Part shown: piece after piece, positions 8,701 to 17,439 of the stretch
Position numbering within the stretch: position 1 is the stretch's first letter
Layout: each line of letters opens with the position of its first letter
Assembly: GCA_964420985.1 (NCBI GenBank)
Contig: CAYQUT010000006.1
Location: 66,044-130,043 of the forward strand
Reading direction: 5' to 3'
Source of the DNA: CAMCTV01 sp964420985
GTDB lineage: Bacteria > Bacteroidota > Bacteroidia > Flavobacteriales_D > Sanyastnellaceae
DNA: 64,000 bases
Notes under the pieces: generated by a model
What the model was told of the DNA's origin: nothing
Seen by the model: the letters and a program-made list of their open reading frames with translations, nothing else
The model's database searches: none
Position numbers and translations under genes: made by a program

Positions 8701-11700
8701 AGACTTATTTGAATTGTGATGGATCTTGTATCAATGATAGCGACAACGACGGCATATGTAATGAGAATGAAGTTTCAGGCTGCACAGATCCTACCGCCTG
8801 TAACTATAATGAAAATGTAACGGATGACGATGCTTCTTGTACCTACCCAGCGCAGACTTATCTGAATTGTGATGGATCTTGTATCAATGATAGCGACAAC
8901 GACGGCATTTGTAATGAGAATGAAGTTTCAGGTTGTACCGATCCCGAAGCTTGCAATTACAATGCCGCAGCAACGGATGACGATGCTTCTTGTACCTACC
9001 CAGCGCAGACTTATTTGAATTGTGATGGATCTTGTATCAATGATAGCGACAACGACGGCATTTGTAATGAGAATGAAGTTTCAGGTTGTACCGATCCCGA
9101 AGCTTGCAATTACAATGCCGCAGCAACGGATGACGATGCTTCTTGTACCTACCCAGCGCAGACTTATTTGAATTGTGATGGATCTTGTATCAATGATAGC
9201 GACAACGACGGCATTTGTAATGAGAATGAAGTTTCAGGTTGTACCGATCCCGAAGCTTGCAATTACAATGCCGCAGCAACGGATGACGATGCTTCTTGTA
9301 CCTACCCAGCTCAATCTTACTTGAATTGTGATGGCTCATGTGTCAATGATAGCGACAACGACGGCATTTGTAACGAGAACGAAGTTGTAGGTTGTACTGA
9401 CCCTAACGCCTGTAACTACAACGAAAACGCAACGGATGACGATGCTTCTTGTACTTACCCAGCTCAATCTTACTTAAAGTGTGACGGATCATGTATCAAC
9501 GATACCGATGATGACGGAGTTTGTGATGAAATAGAGGTATTGGGTTGTACCCATTCAGATGCTTGTAATTTCAATGCTGATGCAACAGAAGAGGATGAGT
9601 CTTGCACGTATCCTACCCAATCTTATTTGAATTGTGATGGTTCTTGCATCAATGATACGGATAACGATGGAGTTTGTGATGAGAATGAATACATTGGTTG
9701 TACCGACCCCTCAGCTTGTAACTACAATCCAGAGGCCACCAATGATAATGGTTCTTGCATATATCCTGCACAAGCCTATTTAAACTGTGATGGAGTATGC
9801 ATAAACGATGAAGATGCAGACGGAATTTGTACAGAAGTAGAAGGGACAGATGATATCGATAATGACGGAACTCCAAATAACTTGGATGTTGATTCGGACG
9901 GAGATGGCATTGATGATGCCGTTGAAGGTGTCTTGGATGCGGATAATGATGGACACCCCAATTTCTTGGATTTGGATTCAGATGGGGATGGGATCTCTGA
10001 TGACATCGAGCTAGTAGCTGATATGGATGAAGATGGCGTTCCCAATTATTTGGATTTGGATTCTGATGGTGATGATATCGAAGATTCCATTGAATTGACA
10101 GACGATGTAGATGGTGACGGATCACCAAACTTCCTGGATTTGGATTCAGATGGTGATGGAATTTTAGATGACACAGAGGACAACGTAGATACCGATGGAG
10201 ATGGAACACCCAATTATTTGGATTTGGATTCCGATGACGATGGTATCAGTGACTCAGTGGAGTTAACGGATGACATGGATGGTGATGATACCCCTAATTA
10301 TTTGGATGTTGATTCTGATGGAGATGGAATTTTAGATGAGACAGAGTTGACCAACGACATGGATGGAGATAATCAACCCAATTATTTGGATGTAGATTCA
10401 GACGGTGATGGAATTTTAGATGAGGTGGAAGGCAATGTAGATAGTGATGGAGATGGCACACCAAACTATTTGGATTTGGATTCAGATGGGGATGGAATAT
10501 TGGATGAGCATGAAGGAGAAGTTGATTCCGATGGAGACGGAACACCGAACTATTTGGATTTGGACTCTGATGGAGATGGAATCATGGACGAAACAGAGCT
10601 CACCGCAGATCTAGATGAAGATGGCGTTCCCAATTATTTGGATTTGGATTCTGATGGTGATGATATCGAAGATTCCATTGAATTGACAGACGATGTAGAT
10701 GGTGACGGATCACCAAACTTCCTGGATTTGGATTCAGATGGTGATGGAATTTTAGATGACACAGAGGACAACGTAGATACCGATGGAGATGGAACACCCA
10801 ATTATTTGGATTTGGATTCCGATGACGATGGTATCAGTGACTCAGTGGAGTTAACGGATGACATGGATGGTGATGATACCCCTAATTATTTGGATGTTGA
10901 TTCTGATGGAGATGGAATTTTAGATGAGACAGAGTTGACCAACGACATGGATGGAGATAATCAACCCAATTATTTGGATGTAGATTCAGACGGTGATGGA
11001 ATTTTAGATGAGGTGGAAGGCAATGTAGATAGTGATGGAGATGGTACACCAAACTATTTGGATTTGGATTCTGATGGAGACGGCATCCCTGATGAAACAG
11101 AAGGTACAGTTGACTCAGATGGTGATGGTACTCCTGATTACTTAGATTTGGATTCAGATGGCGACGGAGTTTTGGATGAAACTGAAGGGTCCACAGATAC
11201 CGATGGAGATGGATTGCCAAACTATTTGGATGTAGATTCAGACAACGATGGTGTCCATGATGGTGATGAGGTATTGGGATGCACAGATGCCCTGGCGTGT
11301 GATTTCAATCCATTGGCCACGGATAGCTCAACTTGTTCTTACAACGCAGAAGATCTATTGGTTGGCGAGACACAAAATGCAAGTTGCAGTTCAGGATTGG
11401 GATCTGCACAAGTTTTGAATTTTGAAAATTTCACGACGTATTATTTGGTTGAGCAGGATCAAGAAATCAACGCAACAGCCATCATAAATGGATTGAGTGA
11501 CGGTCAGTATTGGATTGTTGGTAAACGCACTGAAACTTGTATTTCAGACACCGTTACTTTTGTAGTCGGATACAATGCGGATTGCGCTCCAATTGCAGTT
11601 AATGATACATTATTGATCAATGAAGACGCTGGTTTGATGCAATTGAATTTGGTATTCAATGACAGTGATTTGGATAACAATTTGGATGTGTCCACCATTG

Positions 11701-12950
11701 ATTTGGATCCTACTGTCCCCGGAGCACAAACATCTTCAACGGGTCCAGAGGGAGATTGGTCAGTGGATGGCAATGGAATCTTGAATTTCACCCCTGCATT
11801 GAATTACAATGGAGTCACAACCAGATTGTATGTTGTGGCGGACGCATCGGGATTAACATCAAACACTGCTGAAATCTTTATTCAAGTGTCTCCAGTGAAC
11901 GATGCTCCTATTGTGGTTCCTTCATCATTGGAAGTTTCTGTTGACTTGAATAGCACAACCACCATATGCTTGGATGCAACTGATATCGACGGTGATGCGG
12001 TGAATGTTTCATCTTGGATCTTAATGGAAGGTTTGGGTACCATCAATGACAATGCTGCTGATGATTATTGTTTTGACTTTACCGCTTCAGGTTGGCAGAT
12101 CCCTACAATCATTATGGTGGTCATGTGCGATGATGGTTCACCATCACTTTGTGATACAGCTTGGGTTACTATCAATGTAAATCCGCTCAATCCCATCGCG
12201 GTAGATGATTATATCACATCCAATGATGGATTGGTGAATATTGATGTTGTGCTGAATGACACCTTGTACGGTGATAGTAATTTTACAGTAACCATTATTG
12301 ATTCAACGGATTTTGGTCGTGTTGATTTGGACACCAGTTTGATTTCCTATCAACCAGATTGGAGTTATTGCGGGTTGGACTCAATGACATACAGCGTTTG
12401 CAATAGTTTTGGAATGTGTGATACTGCAACGGTATACTTTGAAGTTACCCCTATTGACAGTGATTTGGATGGCATTCCAGATTACATTGAGACGGTAACA
12501 GCTGATATCGATGGTGACGGAATTTTCAATCATTTGGATGAAGACAGTGATGGTGACGGTTTGTTGGATGCAGAAGAGTCTGGCATGACTGACCTTTGCT
12601 CACCAACATTGAGTGACTGCAATGAAAATGGAATTCCTGATTATTTGGATTTCAACAATTGTATTCCAAATTTAGAAATACCGGAAGGATTTTCTCCAAA
12701 TGGTGATGGAGTCAATGATACATGGGTAATTCCTGGTATTGAAAATTACCCGGGCAATACAATGGTAGTGTTTAACCGTTGGGGAAATCAAGTATATAGT
12801 GCAGAACCTTATGATAATTCTTGGAATGGAGAGTGCAATGAATCGGGAACGATAGGAGGTAATACACTTCCTGAGGGTACTTATTTCTTCATATTCAAGT
12901 CGGAGAGAAATGCGACTGCAAAACAAGGTTACATCTACATCAAACGATAA
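5778..12950 (+). CDS. giant secreted repeat protein with type B T9SS C-terminal domain
   Basis: The 2390-aa protein has an N-terminal signal peptide (cleavage likely near the VNAQ of residue 35). In order it then shows a Calx-beta domain (about 190-295), six 51-aa cysteine-rich units (300-605) plus a partial one, a MopE-type metal-binding segment (about 633-792, with DSDGDGFGN and DNDCDGEIDE), and eleven more 51-aa units (796-1356). An Asp-rich thrombospondin-3-like stretch follows (1357-1833), then cadherin/Ig-like tandem domains (about 1930-2220). The CHU_C/gliding-associated C-terminal domain runs from about 2300 (EGFSPNGDGVND, NRWGNQVY). The type B domain implies T9SS export and SprF-type partner use; PorP/SprF is encoded directly downstream. 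The role is probably a calcium-stiffened adhesin or surface filament, by inference. The DNA repeats are very similar, so the copy number deserves care. Confidence 0.9.
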   Translation: MIRNQFVSCIALRAIQFLLPSIVLLTVQTDSVNAQNVLSVPFSNGFVGDNTGNNSAGNCYYTNSLGFTNLQFVQNSTGTQFVEQGNDIVGSVVFYDAAGTYRSIPGFVKWRAPSGTVTTMVFRPSSATVTNVATNGSNGAATYPISSSKYIGLTFNGNTLTIGGSGNVTGNAATNGLLQELNTYLGNLPSITIVNVSVSENGGSAVVTVTLSESSGSVVTVQYNTSDSTATAGSDYTSTSGTLTFNAGQTTKTITIPIIDDVSVESNEMFHIELYNSTNASIVDYQSLVTILDNEVAPVPGCTDSEACNYNASATQDNGTCTYPTQSYLNCAGTCINDTDNDGVCNELEVPGCTDPTACNYNASATDNNNTCTYPTQSYLNCGGTCINDSDNDGICNELEIAGCTDPTACNYNSSATDNNNTCTYPAQTYLNCAGQCINDTDNDGVCNEDEVPGCTDPEACNYNILATDDNATCTYPSQTYLNCDGSCINDADNDGICNENEVSGCTDPEACNYNILATDDDATCTYPAQTYLNCAGDCINDADNDGICNENEVLGCMDPSACNYNALATDEDNSCVYPAESYLNCDGSCINDSDNDGVCNELEQLGCTDPTACNFNSNATDENGSCSYADLVYFTDNDGDGEGFGDAQLFCSNPGFGYVSNDTDCNDSNASINSQSPEICDEIDNDCDGEIDEFVTSTYYLDSDGDGFGNVNETVEACELPGGYSENSDDCDDDLLTFEDFDEDGFGTDVIVPCGASNELDCNDANPTVHAGAIDICGNGIDEDCSNGDSVCVVLGCMDVTACNFNPSANEDDASCTYPTQSYLNCDGSCINDTDNDGVCNENEISGCTDPEACNYNAAATDDNATCIYPAQTYLNCDGSCINDSDNDGICNENEVSGCTDPEACNYNAAATDDDASCTYPAQTYLNCDGSCINDSDNDGICNENEVSGCTDPEACNYNAAATDDDASCTYPAQTYLNCDGSCINDSDNDGICNENEVSGCTDPTACNYNENVTDDDASCTYPAQTYLNCDGSCINDSDNDGICNENEVSGCTDPEACNYNAAATDDDASCTYPAQTYLNCDGSCINDSDNDGICNENEVSGCTDPEACNYNAAATDDDASCTYPAQTYLNCDGSCINDSDNDGICNENEVSGCTDPEACNYNAAATDDDASCTYPAQSYLNCDGSCVNDSDNDGICNENEVVGCTDPNACNYNENATDDDASCTYPAQSYLKCDGSCINDTDDDGVCDEIEVLGCTHSDACNFNADATEEDESCTYPTQSYLNCDGSCINDTDNDGVCDENEYIGCTDPSACNYNPEATNDNGSCIYPAQAYLNCDGVCINDEDADGICTEVEGTDDIDNDGTPNNLDVDSDGDGIDDAVEGVLDADNDGHPNFLDLDSDGDGISDDIELVADMDEDGVPNYLDLDSDGDDIEDSIELTDDVDGDGSPNFLDLDSDGDGILDDTEDNVDTDGDGTPNYLDLDSDDDGISDSVELTDDMDGDDTPNYLDVDSDGDGILDETELTNDMDGDNQPNYLDVDSDGDGILDEVEGNVDSDGDGTPNYLDLDSDGDGILDEHEGEVDSDGDGTPNYLDLDSDGDGIMDETELTADLDEDGVPNYLDLDSDGDDIEDSIELTDDVDGDGSPNFLDLDSDGDGILDDTEDNVDTDGDGTPNYLDLDSDDDGISDSVELTDDMDGDDTPNYLDVDSDGDGILDETELTNDMDGDNQPNYLDVDSDGDGILDEVEGNVDSDGDGTPNYLDLDSDGDGIPDETEGTVDSDGDGTPDYLDLDSDGDGVLDETEGSTDTDGDGLPNYLDVDSDNDGVHDGDEVLGCTDALACDFNPLATDSSTCSYNAEDLLVGETQNASCSSGLGSAQVLNFENFTTYYLVEQDQEINATAIINGLSDGQYWIVGKRTETCISDTVTFVVGYNADCAPIAVNDTLLINEDAGLMQLNLVFNDSDLDNNLDVSTIDLDPTVPGAQTSSTGPEGDWSVDGNGILNFTPALNYNGVTTRLYVVADASGLTSNTAEIFIQVSPVNDAPIVVPSSLEVSVDLNSTTTICLDATDIDGDAVNVSSWILMEGLGTINDNAADDYCFDFTASGWQIPTIIMVVMCDDGSPSLCDTAWVTINVNPLNPIAVDDYITSNDGLVNIDVVLNDTLYGDSNFTVTIIDSTDFGRVDLDTSLISYQPDWSYCGLDSMTYSVCNSFGMCDTATVYFEVTPIDSDLDGIPDYIETVTADIDGDGIFNHLDEDSDGDGLLDAEESGMTDLCSPTLSDCNENGIPDYLDFNNCIPNLEIPEGFSPNGDGVNDTWVIPGIENYPGNTMVVFNRWGNQVYSAEPYDNSWNGECNESGTIGGNTLPEGTYFFIFKSERNATAKQGYIYIKR
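6675..7592 (+). repeat. six tandem 153-bp units encoding a 51-aa Cys-rich module
   Basis: Units start at 6675, 6828, 6981, 7134, 7287 and 7440, with a partial seventh from 7593. Each encodes six cysteines in a GCTDPxACNYNxxAT / SC / LNC / SC / IC pattern and a DxDNDG calcium-like loop. Confidence 0.93.
8163..9845 (+). repeat. eleven tandem 153-bp units, several nearly identical
   Basis: Units start every 153 bp (8163, 8316, 8469, 8622, 8775 and so on). Those from 8469 to about 9300 are nearly identical at the DNA level, including synonymous positions, which shows recent expansion or gene conversion. The unit at 8775 carries a diverged ENVT segment that recurs as ENAT in the unit from 9387. 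Confidence 0.93.
10026..10456 (+). repeat. 431-bp exact direct repeat, first copy
   Basis: This is identical to 10614-11044 (offset 588 bp, equal to 196 codons, so in frame). I compared it line by line and found no mismatch until C10457 against T11045. Confidence 0.93.
10614..11044 (+). repeat. 431-bp exact direct repeat, second copy
   Basis: This is the second copy of 10026-10456. The 588-bp period means recombination between copies would remove or add 196 residues without a frameshift. Confidence 0.93.
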
Positions 12951-13889
12951 ATGAATACAATCATGAAAAAGTTATTTATATTACCCATATTCATATTTCT
13001 TGCGCTGATGAGCATGGCTCAGCAGGAAGCATTGTACACGCACTATATGTTCAATAGCCTTGAAATGAATCCAGCCTACGCTGGAAGCAGAGGCTGTATG
13101 TCTTTTGTTGCCTTACATCGTTCACAATGGGCTGGGTTTGATGGAGCGCCTACCACTCAGTCTTTTGGTATGAACAGTCCAATTTTAGGTGGCAAGATGG
13201 GGTTTGGTTTGAGTTACAATGGTGACAGAATTGGTCCCATTCGTTCTTCATTGTTTTCCCTTTCTGGCTCATATATTGCGCGATTAAATGAACGCACAAC
13301 AATGGCTTTTGGACTCAATGGAGGTTTTCAAAGTGTCAACGCTAATCTTTCGGATTTGAATCTTTATGAAGTAAATGACGCTTCCTTTCTCGGAAATGCG
13401 GCTAGCAAGCTCACTCCAAATTTTGGGGCAGGCGTATTTCTTCAAAATCAAAAATTTTATTTTGGGGTATCGTCTCCAAGAATTTTAGAGACTCGATTTG
13501 TTGCGAATAAAGACAACGGCCTAGAATTGCTTCAATCCAAGCGCCACTATTACGTGATGGCAGGTGCGATCATGCCATTGGGCAAGCAAGTTCAATTCAA
13601 ACCATCCATATTAATGAAAACGGTTCCCGGAGCACCTGCTCAGTTGGATGCTACCGCCATGTTCGTTTTTCACGAGAAGTTTTGGACAGGAATCTCTTCC
13701 AGGAGCGGTGATGCTTTGGGAGCTTTAATAGGATTTAATTTCAATGATAATCTTCAAGTGGGTTATGCTTATGACTGGTCATATGCATTAGGTCAACACT
13801 CAGGAAGATCAGGCAGCCATGAAGTGGTTTTGCGATATGAGCTTACCTACAAACAAGTAGCCAAGATTAAATCACCACGTTACTTTTAA
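12951..13889 (+). CDS. PorP/SprF family type IX secretion outer-membrane protein
   Basis: The 312-aa protein has a signal peptide (cleavage after MSMAQ) and the family opening QEALYTHYMFNSLEMNPAYAGSRG, with later KMGFGLSYNGDRIGP and a beta-barrel-like C-terminus. PorP/SprF proteins work with type B T9SS cargo; SprF itself is needed for secretion of SprB in Flavobacterium johnsoniae. The ATG at 12951 abuts the stop of the giant cargo gene, and a second ATG at 12963 gives a more typical MKKLFIL start. The arrangement cargo, PorP, OmpA is that of a dedicated surface-attachment module. Confidence 0.92.
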   Translation: MNTIMKKLFILPIFIFLALMSMAQQEALYTHYMFNSLEMNPAYAGSRGCMSFVALHRSQWAGFDGAPTTQSFGMNSPILGGKMGFGLSYNGDRIGPIRSSLFSLSGSYIARLNERTTMAFGLNGGFQSVNANLSDLNLYEVNDASFLGNAASKLTPNFGAGVFLQNQKFYFGVSSPRILETRFVANKDNGLELLQSKRHYYVMAGAIMPLGKQVQFKPSILMKTVPGAPAQLDATAMFVFHEKFWTGISSRSGDALGALIGFNFNDNLQVGYAYDWSYALGQHSGRSGSHEVVLRYELTYKQVAKIKSPRYF

Positions 13890-13900
13890 TATCTACCCCA

Positions 13901-16099
13901 ATGAGAAACATTCGGTTTATTTTATTTTTGATAGTGGGGTTGATGGCCGCAAGTGCGTCAGCCCAAAGCAAATGGGAGAAGAAGGGAAATAAGTACTACG
14001 AGTCTTTTTCCTATCATTTGGCCATCAATAATTATCTCAAGGTAGAAGATAAGTCCACGGAAATGCTCAGACGGTTGGCATGGAGCTATTATCAGGTGGA
14101 GTCCTATAAAGAGTCAGAAAAGATTTGGAAAGAAATTACCAGTCGAGCTGATGTTTCAGGTGAGGATTGTTATCACTATGCTCAAAGTTTAAAAGTCAAT
14201 AAAAAATATGAGGAAGCTTATGTTTGGTTGAAAAAGGCTAGTGATAAATTATCGAATGATTCACGAGTGAATCGCACTGTTGATGGCTACAGCAAATTAC
14301 AAGAGTATCAAAAGGATGCTGGAAACTTTACCGTGAAATCTTTGTCTATGAATACCGAAGATCAAGATTTTGCTCCTGTAATGGTTGGCAATCAATTGGT
14401 TTTTGCATCTTCACGCAAAGGGGTTGAAACAGTAGAGCGCAAATGGAACTGGAATGGTCTTCCGTTCCTTGAACTTTATGCGGGTGAGTTAGGTCCCAAC
14501 GATGAGGTAATGAACATAAAGGTATTTGCTGATGTCATGAAAGGTAAATTTCATGAAGGGCCCATTTCATTTAATGGAAGTGGAAATGTCGCAATGTTTA
14601 CCCGAAACAATTACAAGGAAAGAGATGAGAAGGGATATACTTGTTTGGAGTTGTATGAGGTGAGAAAGAATGATGGAGAGTGGTCAGAACCCATTGCACT
14701 GCCATTCAATAGCGCCAATTTCTCTGTAGGGCATGCTACTTTGAATAAAAGCGGGGATATGGTTTATTTCGTATCGGATATGCCAGGAGGATTTGGTGGA
14801 ACTGATATCTACTATGCGACAAGAAGCGAAAATGGATCTTGGAGTAAGCCAATCAATTTGGGCAATGATATCAATACCGAGGGCAATGAAATGTTCCCTT
14901 TTATTCATGAAAATGGACAATTGTTTTTTGCATCCAATGGTCATTTGGGATTGGGAGGTCTTGACAGTTATGTGGCCAAATCAAAAGGTGAGAAACAATG
15001 GCAAGTATTAAATTTGGGAGCTCCCATTAATACCAATTTAGATGATTTTGGATTTGTCATGTCTGACGATTCAAAGAAAGGTTTCTTTTCTTCAAACAGA
15101 AATGGTGGAAAAGGAAGTGATGATTTGTATGTCGTCAATATTTTGAAACCTTGGCAATTTGACAAAGAAATAAGTTTTGCCTTGACCAATAATTTGGGAA
15201 CGGCATTGGATTTGGCCAACTTGACGATCACCCAGAAAAATGGTAAAGTAATGAGTGTGACAACGGATAGCTTGGGAATGGTAACCATCAATGCCAATGA
15301 TGTTGAGGATGTGGTTATTGAGTGTAATTACCCCGTGCACCGTTCTTTCAAAACAGAAAAAAATCTGAAAGGCTTGGAGCATGAATCCGTTGTTGCATTA
15401 GAGATGCAAAAAATTCCTGAGGTAACTTTAAAAGGAGTAATATCAGAAGCTGTTACAGGAAGAAAATTGAGTGATGTAAAAGTGGAAATGGAGAATATCG
15501 TTACCCATGTAAAGACCACTTTAACCACCGACCCAATGGGCGAGTTTGAAAAAGAGCTGACTGACTTGGATTGGAATCAAAAGGTGAACTATTTGTTTCA
15601 ATTTTCTAAGAATGGATACTTACCACAGTATTGCAATTATTCAGAATTGATCAATAGAGAGGGTGATTTTGTTATTAATAACAAATGTAATATTCAACTT
15701 GAAAAGCTTGAAGTGGGGCAGGATTTGGGTAAATTGATTGATATTAAACCCATTTATTTTGATTTGGGAAAGGCCAATATCAGACCTGACGCTGCCATTG
15801 AGTTGGACAAGATTGTTACCATTATGAATGAGAATCCAACCATGCAAATTGAATTGGGTTCACATACGGATTGCCGTGGCAGTGCTGAATCCAATAGAAA
15901 ATTGTCAGATAAGCGTGCTAAATCTTCGGCTGACTACATCAAAGGAAAAATTACCAATCCATCTCGAATCAATGGTCGCGGTTATGGGGAAATGAACTTG
16001 GTCAATCAATGTGAGTGCGAAGGAAAGAATGCTGTTCCCTGCACGGAGGAGCAGCACCAAGCCAACCGAAGAACTGAATTCAAGATTATTAAGATTTAA
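13901..16099 (+). CDS. OmpA family protein, PorE-like (TPR, PD40 propeller, CRD, OmpA)
   Basis: The 732-aa protein has a signal peptide ending near ASASAQ. In order it then shows TPR-like helices (about 25-140), a WD40/PD40-like propeller (about 150-420; FASSRKGVE, YFVSDMPGGFGG, FFSSNRNGGKGSDD), a carboxypeptidase-regulatory-like beta domain (about 500-590) and an OmpA peptidoglycan-binding domain (about 615-732; YFDLGKANIRP, SHTDCRGSAESN, LSDKRAKS). This architecture matches PorE of the T9SS, which links the trans-envelope complex to peptidoglycan. Similar proteins regularly follow PorP/SprF genes. It starts 11 bp after the porP-like stop and is the last gene of the operon. Confidence 0.9.
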   Translation: MRNIRFILFLIVGLMAASASAQSKWEKKGNKYYESFSYHLAINNYLKVEDKSTEMLRRLAWSYYQVESYKESEKIWKEITSRADVSGEDCYHYAQSLKVNKKYEEAYVWLKKASDKLSNDSRVNRTVDGYSKLQEYQKDAGNFTVKSLSMNTEDQDFAPVMVGNQLVFASSRKGVETVERKWNWNGLPFLELYAGELGPNDEVMNIKVFADVMKGKFHEGPISFNGSGNVAMFTRNNYKERDEKGYTCLELYEVRKNDGEWSEPIALPFNSANFSVGHATLNKSGDMVYFVSDMPGGFGGTDIYYATRSENGSWSKPINLGNDINTEGNEMFPFIHENGQLFFASNGHLGLGGLDSYVAKSKGEKQWQVLNLGAPINTNLDDFGFVMSDDSKKGFFSSNRNGGKGSDDLYVVNILKPWQFDKEISFALTNNLGTALDLANLTITQKNGKVMSVTTDSLGMVTINANDVEDVVIECNYPVHRSFKTEKNLKGLEHESVVALEMQKIPEVTLKGVISEAVTGRKLSDVKVEMENIVTHVKTTLTTDPMGEFEKELTDLDWNQKVNYLFQFSKNGYLPQYCNYSELINREGDFVINNKCNIQLEKLEVGQDLGKLIDIKPIYFDLGKANIRPDAAIELDKIVTIMNENPTMQIELGSHTDCRGSAESNRKLSDKRAKSSADYIKGKITNPSRINGRGYGEMNLVNQCECEGKNAVPCTEEQHQANRRTEFKIIKI

Positions 16100-16121
16100 A
16101 AAGGAAATATTCAATTAAATG

Positions 16122-16146
16122 AACCCACTTCTCAACGGAGTGGGTT
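16122..16146. terminator. hairpin between convergent ompA-like gene and hutI
   Basis: Stem AACCCACT/AGTGGGTT is followed by CCTTTTAT on the plus strand. It should end the giant-protein operon; its loop contains the hutI stop. Confidence 0.6.
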
Positions 16147-17376
16147 TCCTTTTATATAGACTTGATCTATTTTGTCTTCACCAATAAAATAGAATAACTC
16201 ACTAATTCTTTCTAATGGTTTGGTGATGATGAAATTGGCTAATTTTCCCGGTGTGATACTACCGCAAAGAGAGTCTACTTGCATGGCAGCGCCACCATTT
16301 TGCGTACTTGCCGCCAGGACTTCCAATGGCATCATGCCCATTTGAATGCAAGCCAAGCTATTGATTAAGTTCATATTGCTGCTCGGGGCAGAGCCAGGGT
16401 TAAAGTCGGTTGCCAAGGCCACTGGGATATTCTCGTCCATCAGTTTTCGCATCGGCGTATACGGAATCTTGGTAAATAGAGAGCAGCCGGGAAGTCCTGT
16501 GACGATGGTTGGGTTGTCTTTTAAAGCAATCCAATCATTATCAGCAATAACTTCCATGTGATCGAGGCTCAGCGCCCCCATTTGAGTGGCCAAAGCAACA
16601 CCGCCAATGCTGTAGAATTGATTGAGATGGATTTTCGCGGGTTTGTTCAGCTCTTTTGCCTGAATGAGCAGCTGCTCAAGGTGATTCACTTGGAAGTAAT
16701 CTCTCTCACAAAAAATATCCAGAAAATCAAATCCAATCTTTAGTGCCTGAGGCATTAAATCATGCAGCAACATTTGGATGTAATCATCTTTTCGTCCATT
16801 GAATTCTGTGGGTAAGGCATGACCAATCAAAAGAGTGGATTGTATGGGGATGGGCAAATTTGTTTTTAGCGCTTCAATGACGCGCAATATTTTTAGTTCA
16901 TTCTCCACGTCCAACCCATAGCCTGTTTTAATTTCAATGGCACCTGTACCATTGTACATCATGGTTAAAATTCGCTCTTTGGCATCTTCAAACAATTGTT
17001 CCTCAGACATTGAAGACATGGCATGAGCAGAATTTAAAATGCCTCCGCCTCTTTGTGCAATTTCTTCATAACTCATTCCTTTGATTTTGTCCTCAAACTC
17101 CAGTGATCTGGGTTTTGCAAAAACGGTGTGCGTGTGGGAATCGCACCAACAGGGCAGAATCATTTTACCTTCAGCATCAATGATTTCCAAATTGGCCCAA
17201 TCGATAATGCCAGGCCAATCTTCCATTGACCCATAGTCAACGATGATGCCATCCTCAACGGCCAACCAGGCATTGGAGAGGCTTGGAAAATTTTTCATGT
17301 CAAGACCTGAAATCGTTTGAGGATTGTGTTCAAATGTTCCAAAAAGTTCTTGTATGTTTTTAATCAATAGACGCAT
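16132..17376 (-). CDS. hutI: imidazolonepropionase
   Basis: HutI hydrolyses 4-imidazolone-5-propanoate to N-formimino-L-glutamate in histidine degradation. The 414-aa protein belongs to the amidohydrolase superfamily. Metal ligands are visible in CDSHTHTVFAKP, the later HLNQFYSIGG and LSLDHMEVI segments, and LATDFNPGSAPSSN, and the family stretch EIAQRGGGILN is present. I prefer the ATG at 17376 (MRLLIKNI) because the longer start at 17445 would overlap the divergent rsmE start and add an unlike N-terminus. No other hut genes are in the window, so the rest of the pathway must be elsewhere. Confidence 0.92.
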   Translation of the reverse strand: MRLLIKNIQELFGTFEHNPQTISGLDMKNFPSLSNAWLAVEDGIIVDYGSMEDWPGIIDWANLEIIDAEGKMILPCWCDSHTHTVFAKPRSLEFEDKIKGMSYEEIAQRGGGILNSAHAMSSMSEEQLFEDAKERILTMMYNGTGAIEIKTGYGLDVENELKILRVIEALKTNLPIPIQSTLLIGHALPTEFNGRKDDYIQMLLHDLMPQALKIGFDFLDIFCERDYFQVNHLEQLLIQAKELNKPAKIHLNQFYSIGGVALATQMGALSLDHMEVIADNDWIALKDNPTIVTGLPGCSLFTKIPYTPMRKLMDENIPVALATDFNPGSAPSSNMNLINSLACIQMGMMPLEVLAASTQNGGAAMQVDSLCGSITPGKLANFIITKPLERISELFYFIGEDKIDQVYIKGNPLR

Positions 17377-17439
17377 GCCGCAAGATGCATCAAAATTGTT
17401 ATTTCGGCAATTCAATGAATATGTTTTGTAAATTGTGCC

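Larger units (their letters stand above)
9846..11276 (+). repeat. thrombospondin type 3-like Asp-rich repeats
   Basis: The frame encodes many copies of a DSDGDGI / D-x-DGDGxPNYLD pattern, typical of calcium-binding TSP3-like repeats. Units are about 24 aa long and alternate long and short forms. Confidence 0.9.

Noticed and set aside
8163..9845. CRISPR-like regular repeats
   Set aside because: The period is 153 bp, in frame with one large coding sequence and without unique spacers; it is a protein repeat.
9649..11220. Long antisense open frames opposite the giant protein (His/Pro/Leu-rich)
   Set aside because: They are a by-product of the low-complexity Asp-rich repeat on the other strand, show no start signals and have no recognisable domain.
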